Below are positions 18,529-27,460 of a DNA stretch of 64,000 nucleotides, piece after piece. Below the pieces are notes generated by a model. The model saw only the letters and a program-made list of their open reading frames with translations, was not told the DNA's origin and did not search any database. A program made the translations under genes and the position numbers. Source of the DNA: Paenibacillus lactis (lineage in GTDB: Bacteria > Bacillota > Bacilli > Paenibacillales > Paenibacillaceae); the NCBI RefSeq assembly GCF_017873605.1, contig NZ_JAGGKI010000004.1, positions 388,182-452,181 on the forward strand, in the 5' to 3' direction. Numbering within the stretch: the first letter of the stretch is position 1; each line of letters begins with the position of its first letter.

Positions 18529-18987
18529 TTATGATTGTTGCAACTTCGCTTTGACTTGATCCAGCTCCTGGATAATCCGGCCCAATACGCCGTTTACGAA
18601 TTTACCCGATTCCTCGGTACCGAAATGCTTCGATAGCTCGATCGCTTCATTGACGGCCACCTTACCGGGCACGTCATCGCGGTATCCGAGCTCGTACACA
18701 GCCAGACGGAGAATCTGGCGATCCACGCGGGAAAGGCGGCTAACCTGCCAGCCTTTTAAGTAATGAGCGAGCAGCTGGTCAATCGTTTCCCTGGAATTCC
18801 ATGTCCCGTTGACCAGCTGCAGCACATACTCCTTCATCTGAACCTCGTCGCCGATCACTCGCTCCGTCTCATTCTCTTCGGCCGCCTCCGAGAGCAGCAT
18901 CGATACAGCCTCCAGGCTGTCGACTTCGTTCATTTCCATCTGATACAGGCTTTGAACGGCGATCTCCCTAGCTACACGTCTTTTCAT
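18529..18987 (-). CDS. nusB: Transcription antitermination factor NusB
   Basis: 152 residues from the ATG at 18987, preceded by AGGAGGAACAAA; the longer frame has no comparable site. An all-helical NusB fold is indicated by the N-terminal RRVAREIAVQSLYQMEM and the C-terminal NEAIELSKHFG and KFVNGVLG signatures. It binds boxA RNA with S10 and supports rRNA antitermination. It is followed 54 bp later by folD. Two strong inverted repeats lie upstream between it and the DUF2273 gene. Confidence 0.97.
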   Translation of the reverse strand: MKRRVAREIAVQSLYQMEMNEVDSLEAVSMLLSEAAEENETERVIGDEVQMKEYVLQLVNGTWNSRETIDQLLAHYLKGWQVSRLSRVDRQILRLAVYELGYRDDVPGKVAVNEAIELSKHFGTEESGKFVNGVLGRIIQELDQVKAKLQQS

Positions 18988-19098
18988 TTTGTTCCTCCTG
19001 TGGACCCTGCCTGAATCCATTTTTCTGATTAGTATTATCAATTTTCCATAAAGTTTTGACCAGTCTTTTGCAAAACTCGATTTTCAGCAGCTTATGAA

Positions 19099-19144
19099 AG
19101 CAATATATAGACGAGCTAAACCGTTAAACTCTTTATATATTGCT
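19099..19144. repeat. 11-bp perfect inverted repeat between DUF2273 gene and nusB
   Basis: AGCAATATATA (19099-19109) and TATATATTGCT (19134-19144) can form a hairpin with a 24-base loop. No T-run follows on either strand in the right place. It lies upstream of nusB and may be part of its promoter region. Confidence 0.55.
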
Positions 19145-19180
19145 GATTGTACTTTAGATCTTCACCAAAATCCTCACAAT

Positions 19181-19270
19181 AAAAAAACCTGTGAACCGCT
19201 GCTTTCTGCAAAAAAGGCATCATTAACCTGTCCTTTAGCTTTTTTGCCGAAAGAAGCATATCACAGGGTT
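19181..19270 (-). terminator. Long hairpin terminator after DUF2273 gene
   Basis: On the minus strand a roughly 33-bp imperfect stem (AACCCTGTGA with TCACAGGTT outside, GCAAAAAAGC with CTTTTTTGC inside) begins at the stop of the DUF2273 gene and ends in seven T. It is much longer than an ordinary terminator. Confidence 0.75.
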
Positions 19271-19503
19271 CATTTAAACGGCCGACAACGCTCGGACAAC
19301 CAGCGCCCCCATTCCTGAAAGTGGAAGATGGAGCCTTGGTTCAAATCCTTGCGTTTGCCAAACGTATAGCCGATAAATACCACTAATGCAAAGAACAGCA
19401 TATCCCAAAAACCGGATAATAGATAAATCAGTCCGCACACAAGACCGCCGGCGACACCGAAGATCCGCCCTCTGTGACTCTCCCATATTTCTTTCCAAGG
19501 CAT
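19270..19503 (-). CDS. DUF2273 small membrane protein
   Basis: 77 residues with two membrane segments (about 13-29 and 32-48) in the arrangement GRIFGVAGGLVCGLIYLLSGFWDMLFFALVVFIGYTFGK, here given as positions 12-50, followed by a short polar tail. DUF2273 proteins accompany Asp23 and AmaP in envelope stress clusters; the biochemical role is unknown. It follows amaP by 15 bp with an AGGTGA site, so it belongs to the asp23-amaP group, inserted between asp23 and nusB compared with B. subtilis. Confidence 0.85.
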   Translation of the reverse strand: MPWKEIWESHRGRIFGVAGGLVCGLIYLLSGFWDMLFFALVVFIGYTFGKRKDLNQGSIFHFQEWGRWLSERCRPFK

Positions 19504-19518
19504 TTGGGAAATTCACCT

Positions 19519-20058
19519 CTATTCCACGCGGCTCTTAAAGCTAGGCGCCTGAACCACGTTAGCGATATATACGGATACGGACGAGACTGGTATTCCCGTC
19601 GTCTCTTCAACGAAATCATGCACCTGCTTCTGCACCTCGGTCGTCAGCGCAGGAATGGATTCCTCGCCGTCCACCACGGCACGGATCGCAATCTCAAGCC
19701 CCGATTGGGACACCTTGATTCGGGACTTCAGATCCTTTACACTTCGCACCTTGGAAGCTGCCTTCAGGCACAGATTTTCAATCGTTTCCACCGAAATCTG
19801 AATGTCTCCAAACTCCGTTCGCTGATCAATCGAATTCAGCGTGGAACGGTCGCGACGTACCGAAATGTAAAAGAACCGGATGCTGAGGAGAAACAATACG
19901 GCAGCAATGATAATCCCCGCCAGAACGAGCTGCTGCTCCTGGGCAAACGTCAAATGGTACGGAACAGCACCGCTTAACAGGAGGATGGCAACTACAGATA
20001 TAACACCGATACTCAAGCTGTATATAAACAGCAGAAGTCTGTCCATGATTTTGGCCAC
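19519..20058 (-). CDS. amaP: Alkaline shock response membrane anchor protein AmaP
   Basis: About 179 residues from a GTG at 20058, 11 bases after AAGGAGG; the GTG at 20067 is too close to that site. Two membrane helices (about 6-28 and 43-63) are followed by an Asp23-like soluble domain with the ESIPALTTEVQKQVHDFVEETTG region. AmaP anchors Asp23 to the membrane in staphylococci. Here asp23 is the gene just upstream (71-bp gap) and DUF2273 just downstream, the same trio as in other Firmicutes. Confidence 0.88.
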   Translation of the reverse strand: MAKIMDRLLLFIYSLSIGVISVVAILLLSGAVPYHLTFAQEQQLVLAGIIIAAVLFLLSIRFFYISVRRDRSTLNSIDQRTEFGDIQISVETIENLCLKAASKVRSVKDLKSRIKVSQSGLEIAIRAVVDGEESIPALTTEVQKQVHDFVEETTGIPVSSVSVYIANVVQAPSFKSRVE

Positions 20059-20128
20059 GACCCGCACAGCCTCCTTAAATTAGATTAAACCCTCGACATT
20101 GCTGCCGGGGGCTATGAAATGATCCATT

Positions 20129-20545
20129 TTATTTCACGCGCTGCACCAGATCCAGATCGTCGTTCTTCTCGCTTGTCTTCATGAAATGAACATCATGAAT
20201 ATGTACATTGACCTCAACGACGGTAAGACCTGTCATATTCTCAATGGACCGCTTCACGTTGCGCTGGATTTCACCCGCTACTTCCGGAAGACGATGTCCG
20301 TACTCAACGATAACGGATACATCAACAGCCGCTTCGCGTTGTCCGACTTCTACCTTGACGCCTTTGGACAGATTTTTCCGGCCAAGCAGCTCAGCGATGC
20401 CGCCGGCAAAGCCGCCGCTCATTCCTGCAACCCCGCGGACTTCCACCGTTGCAAGCCCTGCGATAACTTCAATGACTTCCGGCGCAATCTGAATCTCACC
20501 GATATCCGTACGTTCAAATTCTGTAGTTGGCAATGTCTCAGCCAT
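20129..20545 (-). CDS. Asp23/Gls24 family envelope stress response protein
   Basis: 138 residues covering one Asp23 domain: IGEIQIAPEVIEVIAGLA at the N-terminus, a glycine-rich GMSGGFAGGIAELLG, then SVIVEYGHRLPEVAGEIQRNVK. These proteins are abundant cytoplasmic partners of AmaP and support cell-envelope homeostasis. It occupies the position of B. subtilis yqhY, after accBC. It has its own strong promoter with an operator-like inverted repeat in the 120-bp gap after accC. Confidence 0.93.
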   Translation of the reverse strand: MAETLPTTEFERTDIGEIQIAPEVIEVIAGLATVEVRGVAGMSGGFAGGIAELLGRKNLSKGVKVEVGQREAAVDVSVIVEYGHRLPEVAGEIQRNVKRSIENMTGLTVVEVNVHIHDVHFMKTSEKNDDLDLVQRVK

Positions 20546-20621
20546 AGTCTCAACACACCTTTCGGGAATAAGTTTGCGGATGCTCGAGGGACTGCTTGAG
20601 GCATGCGCTCTTATTACTCAT

Positions 20622-20658
20622 ACTATACCATTCGGCCAAGTTTATGACAAACTTGGCC
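20622..20658 (-). promoter_or_regulatory. asp23 promoter covered by a 10-bp inverted repeat
   Basis: Minus strand TTGTCA (20645-20650), 17 bp, TATAGT (20622-20627) is a good sigma-A promoter. The perfect inverted repeat GGCCAAGTTT (20634-20643)/AAACTTGGCC (20649-20658) overlaps the -35 and the spacer, as an operator would. It could also serve as the accC terminator, but no T-run follows. Confidence 0.65.
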
Positions 20659-20665
20659 AAACGAT

Positions 20666-22009
20666 TTATACCTCATTTTCTTCCAAAAACTTAATATCGA
20701 AATCGCCTTTGATAAAGGTTGGATGGTTCATCAGTTTTTGGTGGAACGGAATGGTGGAATAAATGCCTTCAATCTCGAATTCGGAAAGCGCGCGCTTCAT
20801 CTTCGCAATCGCTTCGTTCCGAGTCGGCGCCCATACGATCAGCTTCGCGATCATGGAATCGTAATACGGCGAAATGGTATAGCCCGGATAAGCCCCGCTG
20901 TCCACGCGCACGCCAGGTCCTCCCGGCGGAAGGTAGAATTGAATCGTACCCGGTGCCGGCATAAAGCCTTTGTCAGGATTCTCGGCATTGATCCGGCATT
21001 CGATCGACCATCCGTTGATGACGATATCCTCTTGGGTGAAGCTGAGCGGATTCCCTTCAGCAACCGAGATCATCTCCTGAATCAAGTCAACTCCGGTTAC
21101 CATCTCGGTTACCGGATGCTCCACCTGGATCCGCGTATTCATTTCCATGAAATAGAACTGCCCGTCCGGACCGAGCAAGAACTCCAGCGTACCCGCTCCG
21201 GAGTATTGGACCGCCTTGGCTGCGCGCACGGCGGCTTCTCCCATCCGGGTACGTACTTCTTCCGTAATCACCGGACAAGGCGCTTCCTCAACAAGCTTCT
21301 GTCTCCGGCGCTGAACGGAACAATCGCGCTCTCCGAGATGGACCGCGTTCCCGTGCTTGTCCGCAATAATTTGGATTTCGACGTGCTTCATGCCCGTCAA
21401 ATATTTCTCCAGGTAAACGCCGGCATTGCCGAAGGCTTTCTGCGCTTCCTGCTGGGCCGTCGTAATCTGCTTAATCAGCGCTTCCTCGTCCTCGGCGATC
21501 CGGATGCCCTTGCCTCCGCCGCCTGCGGTGGCTTTGATAATAACAGGATAGCCGATATCACGGGCCAGCATAATCGCTTCGTTCAAATCCTCGATCAGCC
21601 CGTCTGAGCCAGGGATAACCGGTACGCCGGCATCCTTCATCGTCTGCTTGGCAACCGCCTTGTCACCCATGCGGTTAATGGCATCGGCAGACGGACCGAT
21701 AAAGGTGATGTTGCAGGATTCGCAGATTTCGGCGAAGTCGGCATTCTCGGCAAGGAAGCCGTATCCCGGATGGATGGCATCGCATTCGGTCAATGTCGCC
21801 ACGCTCATAATATTCGTAAAGTTCAGATAGCTGTCCTTCGATAACGTCGGACCGATGCAGTAAGCTTCATCGGCAAGGCGAACATGCAGAGAGTCCCGAT
21901 CAGGCTCGGAATATACCGCCACCGTCGAGATGCCAAGCTCCCGGCATGCGCGGATGATGCGGACTGCAATTTCGCCGCGGTTCGCGATTAAGACTTTTTG
22001 AAATGTCAT
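20666..22009 (-). CDS. accC: Acetyl-CoA carboxylase biotin carboxylase subunit
   Basis: 447 residues, full length. AccC carboxylates the biotin on AccB using ATP and bicarbonate, the first half of malonyl-CoA synthesis for fatty acids. Motifs: N-terminal [20 protein letters not shown], the ATP-grasp glycine loop [13 protein letters not shown], and the catalytic [17 protein letters not shown] and [14 protein letters not shown] elements. It follows accB by 55 bp; both share one promoter. Confidence 0.98.
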   Translation of the reverse strand: MTFQKVLIANRGEIAVRIIRACRELGISTVAVYSEPDRDSLHVRLADEAYCIGPTLSKDSYLNFTNIMSVATLTECDAIHPGYGFLAENADFAEICESCNITFIGPSADAINRMGDKAVAKQTMKDAGVPVIPGSDGLIEDLNEAIMLARDIGYPVIIKATAGGGGKGIRIAEDEEALIKQITTAQQEAQKAFGNAGVYLEKYLTGMKHVEIQIIADKHGNAVHLGERDCSVQRRRQKLVEEAPCPVITEEVRTRMGEAAVRAAKAVQYSGAGTLEFLLGPDGQFYFMEMNTRIQVEHPVTEMVTGVDLIQEMISVAEGNPLSFTQEDIVINGWSIECRINAENPDKGFMPAPGTIQFYLPPGGPGVRVDSGAYPGYTISPYYDSMIAKLIVWAPTRNEAIAKMKRALSEFEIEGIYSTIPFHQKLMNHPTFIKGDFDIKFLEENEV

Positions 22010-22064
22010 GAAGTAACCTCCTTCGGACTCATAAGACTCCCGCTCATGGCGAGTACAGCGTGCA

Positions 22065-22565
22065 CTACTCCGGCTTCACCAGGAACAGTGGCTGCCCGAA
22101 CTCGACCAGCTGGCCGTTCTCGACGAGGACTTCGACGATCTCCCCTTTAACCTCGGCCTCCAGCTCGTTCATCAGCTTCATCGCCTCAATGATGCAGACC
22201 GTTGTCTTCTCCGTTACCTTGTCCCCGGGGCTGACGAAAGAAGGCGCTTCAGGGGAAGGGGCGCGATAGAAGGTCCCTACCATCGGTGATACGATCTTAT
22301 GTAATGAGCTGTTAACCTCCGCTGCTTCCTGTGGCGCTGCCGCGGCAGGAGCCTGGTTGACCGTGGCCTGCTGCTGTACAGCTTGCGGTGCCATGGCTTG
22401 CGGCGCAGGAATGTAGGCTTGCGGCGCTACTTGCTGAATAACGGCTTCGGCAGGGTTCGGCTTCTTAATGGACAAACGCGTGCCTTCATTTTCAATTTCC
22501 AATTCATGTACGGATGTTTCATCCACCAGCTTAATAAGCTCTTTAATCTCGTTTAATTTAAACAT
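22065..22565 (-). CDS. accB: Acetyl-CoA carboxylase biotin carboxyl carrier protein
   Basis: 166 residues. An N-terminal helical segment is joined by an Ala/Pro/Gln-rich flexible linker (about 37-85) to the C-terminal biotinyl domain. The biotin-accepting Lys130 is in EAMKLMNE, flanked by the thumb segment [15 protein letters not shown]. It carries carboxylated biotin from AccC to the transcarboxylase. On the minus strand a TATAAT at about 22636 lies upstream; I could not define a convincing -35 or a FapR site. Confidence 0.97.
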   Translation of the reverse strand: MFKLNEIKELIKLVDETSVHELEIENEGTRLSIKKPNPAEAVIQQVAPQAYIPAPQAMAPQAVQQQATVNQAPAAAAPQEAAEVNSSLHKIVSPMVGTFYRAPSPEAPSFVSPGDKVTEKTTVCIIEAMKLMNELEAEVKGEIVEVLVENGQLVEFGQPLFLVKPE

Positions 22566-22654
22566 GATCAGTCGTTCACTCCTTCACTTTCTGTAGAAGC
22601 CCTGATTCGGACAGTCAGTCGATAGCTTAGAGTATTATATCACAATCGAGCGAA

Positions 22655-22684
22655 ATAGAAAGAGTCCAGGGAAATCCCGGACTC
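22655..22684 (-). terminator. Terminator of the spoIIIA operon
   Basis: Minus strand GAGTCC and GGACTC arms enclose inner GGGA/TCCC pairs, followed by TTTCTATTT. It is about 50 bp past the spoIIIAH stop. Confidence 0.7.
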
Positions 22685-22735
22685 CGCAATGTTTATCGTA
22701 TAAAGGTGATTTATGTTGAAAAACAGCGGATGCTT

Positions 22736-23599
22736 TTACGGGGCAACATATTGAACCGTAACCTTATCCTGCGTTACTTTCAGCTCTTTCATGACGAGAC
22801 CGACGATATCGGCGGCGCCTTTGGCGTCAAGCTTGTCGCTGAGCACGACGACATTGTATTTCTCGCTCTCTTCTTTAACGACGGCATTGCCGAATTGCTG
22901 CTGCAGCTGCGCCTCGATGTTGAGAATGATCTCCTCTTTTTCCTCCGCTTCTTTCAATTGCTCGGAAGCCTGTGCCGTCTCCTCCGGCTTGCTCTCATGG
23001 TTGTCGATCTTCGAAATCAAATCGTCATATAATTTCATGTTCTTCTGTTCCCGGTCCAGCTTATAGGCATCCAGCTGAGCTCGCGCCGAGGAGGCTTGGG
23101 CCGCTACTTCCTCCAGCACCTCCTGCTCGGTTTTGCCCCCTTGCGTGCTGCTTGTTTCCGCAGGCGCCTGTTCACCCTCTTTGGTCTCCGTTACCTTAGG
23201 CTCTTCCGCGCTGTCCTTGGTTCCGGCTTGCTCCTGCTCTCCTTGCTTGCCTTGCTCTCCTTCTTTGCCTTGCTCTCCTTCTTTGCCTTGATCTCCCTGT
23301 GCCGCTTTAGCCGGATCTTCGCTGCCGGTCTGTGCTCCAGTGTCCGTGCTCTCGGCATTCTGCTCGTTCGCGCCGGAATCTCCGTCGGTTCCTTCCTCGA
23401 TCACTTCGTTTACAACCAGCTCGTCGCTTGTGCCGTTTGCGCCTTGGCCGGCTGCAGGCTTCTGGCCGTCAACCTGCGTGCTTTCGGCGACAGGCGGCGC
23501 TTTCGTGCCGGATTCATCCGTGAACAGATAGTACGCTGACAGGATCACCATTAAACTCAGCATCGAAACCAACCATATGGTTTGTCTTTTGTTATTCAT
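22736..23599 (-). CDS. spoIIIAH: Stage III sporulation protein AH
   Basis: 287 residues, longer than the roughly 218 of B. subtilis. One N-terminal membrane helix (about 9-26) is followed by a low-complexity acidic linker (about 45-150) with repeated GKEGEQ-type units, then the C-terminal ring-forming domain (RAQLDAYKLDREQKN to the end). It is made in the mother cell and binds SpoIIQ of the forespore across the septum, forming the feeding-tube channel. Last gene of the spoIIIA operon. The extra length is entirely in the linker. Confidence 0.94.
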   Translation of the reverse strand: MNNKRQTIWLVSMLSLMVILSAYYLFTDESGTKAPPVAESTQVDGQKPAAGQGANGTSDELVVNEVIEEGTDGDSGANEQNAESTDTGAQTGSEDPAKAAQGDQGKEGEQGKEGEQGKQGEQEQAGTKDSAEEPKVTETKEGEQAPAETSSTQGGKTEQEVLEEVAAQASSARAQLDAYKLDREQKNMKLYDDLISKIDNHESKPEETAQASEQLKEAEEKEEIILNIEAQLQQQFGNAVVKEESEKYNVVVLSDKLDAKGAADIVGLVMKELKVTQDKVTVQYVAP

Positions 23600-23678
23600 T
23601 TGAACGTATCCTCCTTTGGAATAAAAAGCCTTGGTTTTGAGCCTCGTATGAGTTGCTCATTCGGGCGGTAAAACACTG

Positions 23679-24320
23679 CTACTGCTTTCGCGGGACAACC
23701 GATATGCGGTGGGACGGTACATTCAGCCCCCGCTGGATGGCATCCACGATCAAGTTCTTGACGATCTCGTTCTCTGCTCCCTTGGCTACGACGAGCACGC
23801 CCCGAACCTGCGGTTTAATCCGCTTAGTGACGATCGGCGTCTCTTTACCGGATGAATCATAAGTCACGATCTGCCCGTCGCGCTGATAGCTCGTGACATG
23901 GCGCCTGCCGCCGTTGGCATCGGTCTCCTCGGTCAGCTCCTGGGTGTCCTTGATGTCCTTCTGAACGACAAGCTCCTCCGTGGATTCCACGGTGACCATC
24001 ACATCCACGGCACCAACCCCAACGATTTGCTCCAGCATCGTCCGCGTCCGCATCTCGAAATCCTGCTCGATGCTCTCAAACTCGCTGCTTCCGCCGGCGG
24101 GCTCGCTGCCCTGTCCGGTCGATACGGCCGCGGATTCCGGCGGCTCGCGGCCGATATTTTCATGATCCAGCTTCTTTACATTGACGAAGGAGTTGAACAG
24201 CATGATTGCGACGCCGATGAGACCGAGTATAATCAGCCAGCGGAAGGTCTGCATTTTTTTGGCTCCGCCGGCGCCGCCGCCAAGCCACTGTTCAAGCCGC
24301 TTCAGCCATTTTCCCATCAT
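23679..24320 (-). CDS. spoIIIAG: Stage III sporulation protein AG
   Basis: About 213 residues from the ATG at 24320. A single membrane helix (about 26-45) is followed by a periplasmic-side ring-building domain with QIVGVGAVDVMVTVESTEELV and the C-terminal PQVRGVLVVAKGAENEIVKN, which resembles secretin ring-forming folds. It forms a large ring in the mother-cell membrane as part of the SpoIIIA-SpoIIQ channel. It lies 11 bp after spoIIIAF. Confidence 0.94.
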   Translation of the reverse strand: MMGKWLKRLEQWLGGGAGGAKKMQTFRWLIILGLIGVAIMLFNSFVNVKKLDHENIGREPPESAAVSTGQGSEPAGGSSEFESIEQDFEMRTRTMLEQIVGVGAVDVMVTVESTEELVVQKDIKDTQELTEETDANGGRRHVTSYQRDGQIVTYDSSGKETPIVTKRIKPQVRGVLVVAKGAENEIVKNLIVDAIQRGLNVPSHRISVVPRKQ

Positions 24321-24331
24321 CCTCACCTCCG

Positions 24332-25057
24332 TTATAACTTTTTGTCATCCTGCCCATGCTCCGGCAAATGTATCGTAATCAGATCCGGGCTAAGATCCCA
24401 TCTCTGGCTGATGTATTTGACGATCTGTTCCTCTCGTGCTTTGTATTCTTTGCTTGCAGCCTCGCGCCCTTGAGACGGCGCTTGACTGCCATTGTTATCC
24501 GTTGTGCCGGACTCTAAATTTACTTCAATCGATTCGACAGGGGTTATCCCAATCGGCTCTTTCGCCCCGGAGCCCTCTTCGGAAACGGCAGCATCCGATG
24601 GTCCGCTTAGCTTCACATCCACGGAGCGGATATCCGCTCCCGTATACGAGTCGTCCTCCGCCCGGGTTGCTGCCAGCACGACCTCAACCTCTTGTACCGC
24701 TTCTCCCGTCTCGGCTGCGATTTCCTCTTTCATGACGCGGGCAAGCTCGCTGCCGGCCCACTCCAGGCTCTGGCTCTGCTGCACATCCTTCAGCTTCTCG
24801 GCTTGGGCCAGAATGGATTCCAGCTGCATCTCCTGCGGGAGCCCTTTTTCCTGCCGCTCCAGTTCCTGGGCCAGCCGTTGTTCCGGCGGGTCTGTCAGCA
24901 AGCGGATGATCGGGCTGAGCAGCGTAAGTAGGATGATCAGGCTCAGAACCAGTCGCGCGTATCTCTCGAGTGCTTTCCCCGGAAGAATCAGGTCTACGAA
25001 AGCGGCGAAGAGCACGACCATGATGACATTTTTGAGCCAATCCGAAAGCCAGTCCAT
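24332..25057 (-). CDS. spoIIIAF: Stage III sporulation protein AF
   Basis: 241 residues. Two N-terminal membrane helices (about 10-27 and 34-55, with PGKALERYARLVLSLIILLTLLSPI) are followed by a long charged soluble domain. It is a membrane component of the SpoIIIA channel complex. ATG at 25057 after AAGGGGGGATGATCG. Genes AE and AF are separated by 37 bp. Confidence 0.93.
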   Translation of the reverse strand: MDWLSDWLKNVIMVVLFAAFVDLILPGKALERYARLVLSLIILLTLLSPIIRLLTDPPEQRLAQELERQEKGLPQEMQLESILAQAEKLKDVQQSQSLEWAGSELARVMKEEIAAETGEAVQEVEVVLAATRAEDDSYTGADIRSVDVKLSGPSDAAVSEEGSGAKEPIGITPVESIEVNLESGTTDNNGSQAPSQGREAASKEYKAREEQIVKYISQRWDLSPDLITIHLPEHGQDDKKL

Positions 25058-25094
25058 CGATCATCCCCCCTTACCTTGGCCGGCAAGCCCGTCG

Positions 25095-26306
25095 TCACCG
25101 CATCATGACCGTTATATTGCCTGCGGTAAGCAGAATCGTAATCGCCAGGAAAAACATCATGCTCACGGCAGCCAGTGCGGCGAATACGTACAGCAGCGTC
25201 TTGCCGATCGCCTGCAGGCAGGTTGTGATCGGCGTGTCGCCCAGCGGCTGCATGACGGCTGCCGCCAGATTGTAGATCAGGGCAAGGGTCAAAATCTTGA
25301 TCGCCGGAAATGCGCAGAGAAACAAGATGATGATGACCCCTGCCAGACCGATTGAATTTTTAACGAGCAGCGATGCCGAGATTACGGTATCTGTCGCATC
25401 CGCGAACATTTTTCCCACCACCGGAACGAAGTTGCCGGTTACGTACTTGGCCGTTCGGATCGTGACCCCGTCCGTCACGGAGCTCGTGATGCCCTGCACC
25501 GAGATGACGCCGAGGAAGACGGTCAGCATGACGCCCAGGAAGCCCATCGCGATGCCCCGGAGCAGATTGCCAAGCTGGGTCAGCTTGTACTTTACGGACA
25601 GCGAGCTGACCAAGTGCAGAAGTGCCGAGAAGAAGAGCAGCGGAAATACGATCGTTCTAATCAAGGTTCCCACCGTATGTACCATGAAGATCACCAAGGG
25701 ATGCGCGACCGAGACGGTCACCACATTGCCCATCGATGCCATGAGGGCAAAGAGCAGCGGCAGCATCGCCATCATGAAGTCGATCATGCCGGTGATCGCG
25801 TCTTTGGCGTAGCCGATCGCGACGCTGAAGCTGTTGACCGCAATGACCAGCACAACCATGTAGCAGATCGTGTACGCTACCCGGCTCACGGTGCCCTTCT
25901 CAAAGGCCGTCTGCAAGTTTTCCAGGATCAAGCTCATGATACTCAGCATGATGATCGTTACTAGCAGCTTTCCGTTATACAGCACCTCGTGCCAGAGATA
26001 CTTTCCAAGGCCGGACATGATGCCTTTAAAGCTGAAGCCATCGCCGCCCGGAAGAAGCATTTCCATCAGGGACGGCGTCCTGCCCTCGGGAAAGAATCCG
26101 CCGTAATCCTTCATCAATTGCTCCCAATATTTCTCCACCTGCTCGGTCGGAAGCTGCTCCGTTTGCTCCGTTACCAAGTCCCCGGCAGGATTTTCGGCAG
26201 CGGCTGCAGGGGCGATGCTTATGAACATGCCGGACACCAGCAGCATGAGCTGCATTACGATCAGCCTGTATAAACCGGTTCTCCTCGATGATCCTGCATG
26301 TGCCAC
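25095..26306 (-). CDS. spoIIIAE: Stage III sporulation protein AE
   Basis: 403 residues with a cleavable or anchoring N-terminal signal (about 14-36), a short extracytoplasmic part, then seven or more membrane segments. Characteristic stretches are YNGKLLVTIIMLSIMSLILENLQ and the C-terminal AVMQPLGDTPITTCLQAIGKT. It is the largest membrane protein of the channel that keeps the engulfed forespore active. GTG start following GGAGGGAGG. Confidence 0.94.
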   Translation of the reverse strand: MAHAGSSRRTGLYRLIVMQLMLLVSGMFISIAPAAAAENPAGDLVTEQTEQLPTEQVEKYWEQLMKDYGGFFPEGRTPSLMEMLLPGGDGFSFKGIMSGLGKYLWHEVLYNGKLLVTIIMLSIMSLILENLQTAFEKGTVSRVAYTICYMVVLVIAVNSFSVAIGYAKDAITGMIDFMMAMLPLLFALMASMGNVVTVSVAHPLVIFMVHTVGTLIRTIVFPLLFFSALLHLVSSLSVKYKLTQLGNLLRGIAMGFLGVMLTVFLGVISVQGITSSVTDGVTIRTAKYVTGNFVPVVGKMFADATDTVISASLLVKNSIGLAGVIIILFLCAFPAIKILTLALIYNLAAAVMQPLGDTPITTCLQAIGKTLLYVFAALAAVSMMFFLAITILLTAGNITVMMR

Positions 26307-26322
26307 GCCCCTCCCTCCTTAA

Positions 26323-26712
26323 TCATGCCGGGAGGAGCTTCAGGACCGTCTCGATGATGATCCCGATAATCGGTACAGCGAGTACCAATATGAGCACTTT
26401 TCCCGCCAGTTCTATTTTGGAAGCGATCGATTCCTGACCGGCATCCCTTACGATTTGCGCCCCCATTTCAGCGATGTAGGCTATCCCGATAATCTTCAGC
26501 ACCGTTTTGAGATAGATCATCTGGACGCCGGAGTTCTCGGCCAAATCCTCCAGCATCCGGATCACGTCGCCGATCTTTCCGATCAGGAACAGGAAGATCA
26601 TGACGGAGGTCGCCACGGCGAGTAGGAAGGCAAATAACGGCTTCTGGTCCTTGACGACCAGAATCAGTACGGTAGCGATAAGACCGAGGCCTACCACCTG
26701 GATAATTTCCAT
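26323..26712 (-). CDS. spoIIIAD: Stage III sporulation protein AD
   Basis: 129 residues from the ATG at 26712 (AGGTGG seven bases upstream), matching the family length; the longer frame would overlap spoIIIAC. Four membrane segments with a central GVQMIYLKTVLKIIGIAYIAEMGAQI, in which the conserved YIAEMG motif is visible. Component of the SpoIIIA channel base, partner of SpoIIIAC. Confidence 0.94.
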   Translation of the reverse strand: MEIIQVVGLGLIATVLILVVKDQKPLFAFLLAVATSVMIFLFLIGKIGDVIRMLEDLAENSGVQMIYLKTVLKIIGIAYIAEMGAQIVRDAGQESIASKIELAGKVLILVLAVPIIGIIIETVLKLLPA

Positions 26713-26722
26713 AAAGGTCCAC

Positions 26723-26926
26723 CTACTGGAATAGAAAAATACTTTTGATTTCCTTAAGCAGATCATCGAGCAGCCTTACGACCATAAACAGCACCACCAC
26801 AAAACCGATGAGAGTCACCCAGTGTGCCATATCCTCTTTGCCCATCTGTTTCAGGACCGTATGAATCATGGCGATGATGATGCCGATCCCGGCGATCTGG
26901 AAGATGGCGTTGACTTCAATGTTCAT
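26723..26926 (-). CDS. spoIIIAC: Stage III sporulation protein AC
   Basis: 67 residues with two membrane helices (about 8-25 and 36-53) separated by KQMGKEDMAHW, the typical SpoIIIAC loop. Shares similarity with the C-terminal half of SpoIIIAD and acts with it. Tightly packed between AB and AD. Confidence 0.94.
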   Translation of the reverse strand: MNIEVNAIFQIAGIGIIIAMIHTVLKQMGKEDMAHWVTLIGFVVVLFMVVRLLDDLLKEIKSIFLFQ

Positions 26927-26941
26927 TTCCTTGGCACCTCG

Positions 26942-27460
26942 CTAAAAGATCAAAATGACGATCAATGCTCCAATTAACAGCCCCAGACTTTTGCTCATCT
27001 TTTCATATTTCGCCTGGTCATCCCTTGCCGCCTCTTCTTCATGCTTCAGCTGCTGGGCGGCCAGCGCAATATGCTTCATCTGGTCCTGCCTGTCACTGGT
27101 GCCAAGTACGCCGCCGAGCTGTTCCATCACTTCCCTCTCGGCGTTTTTCATGGAAGTCCGCTTCCAGTAATCCTCCAGAGCCTTGCGTATGCTGTCCTCT
27201 GCCGATAAGCCATAATCCGGCCTCATATACTGCGCGGCTTGGGCGAACAAGGATTTCAGTGGATCCCGGAGAGAGGCGCTGATTCGTTCCAGTGCATCCG
27301 GAAGCGGCGTAAAGCCATAGCTGATCTCGGTTTCAAGCCGCTGGAGCGCCAGTATCAGCTCCCGCAGCTGCCTTGGTCTGACCGCAAACTGCTGGGCCTG
27401 ATAGAAGCCTGCGAGCGTTCCTGCACCAATGACGAGCAAAGCACCTACCAGTTTAAGCAT
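26942..27460 (-). CDS. spoIIIAB: Stage III sporulation protein AB
   Basis: 172 residues from the ATG at 27460, matching the 171 of B. subtilis; the start overlaps the spoIIIAA stop by eight bases. An N-terminal membrane helix (2-18), a soluble helical domain (VRPRQLRELILALQRLETEISYG), and a C-terminal helix (KSLGLLIGALIVILIF). The fold resembles GspF of type II secretion; it would be the inner-membrane partner of the SpoIIIAA ATPase. Confidence 0.95.
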   Translation of the reverse strand: MLKLVGALLVIGAGTLAGFYQAQQFAVRPRQLRELILALQRLETEISYGFTPLPDALERISASLRDPLKSLFAQAAQYMRPDYGLSAEDSIRKALEDYWKRTSMKNAEREVMEQLGGVLGTSDRQDQMKHIALAAQQLKHEEEAARDDQAKYEKMSKSLGLLIGALIVILIF

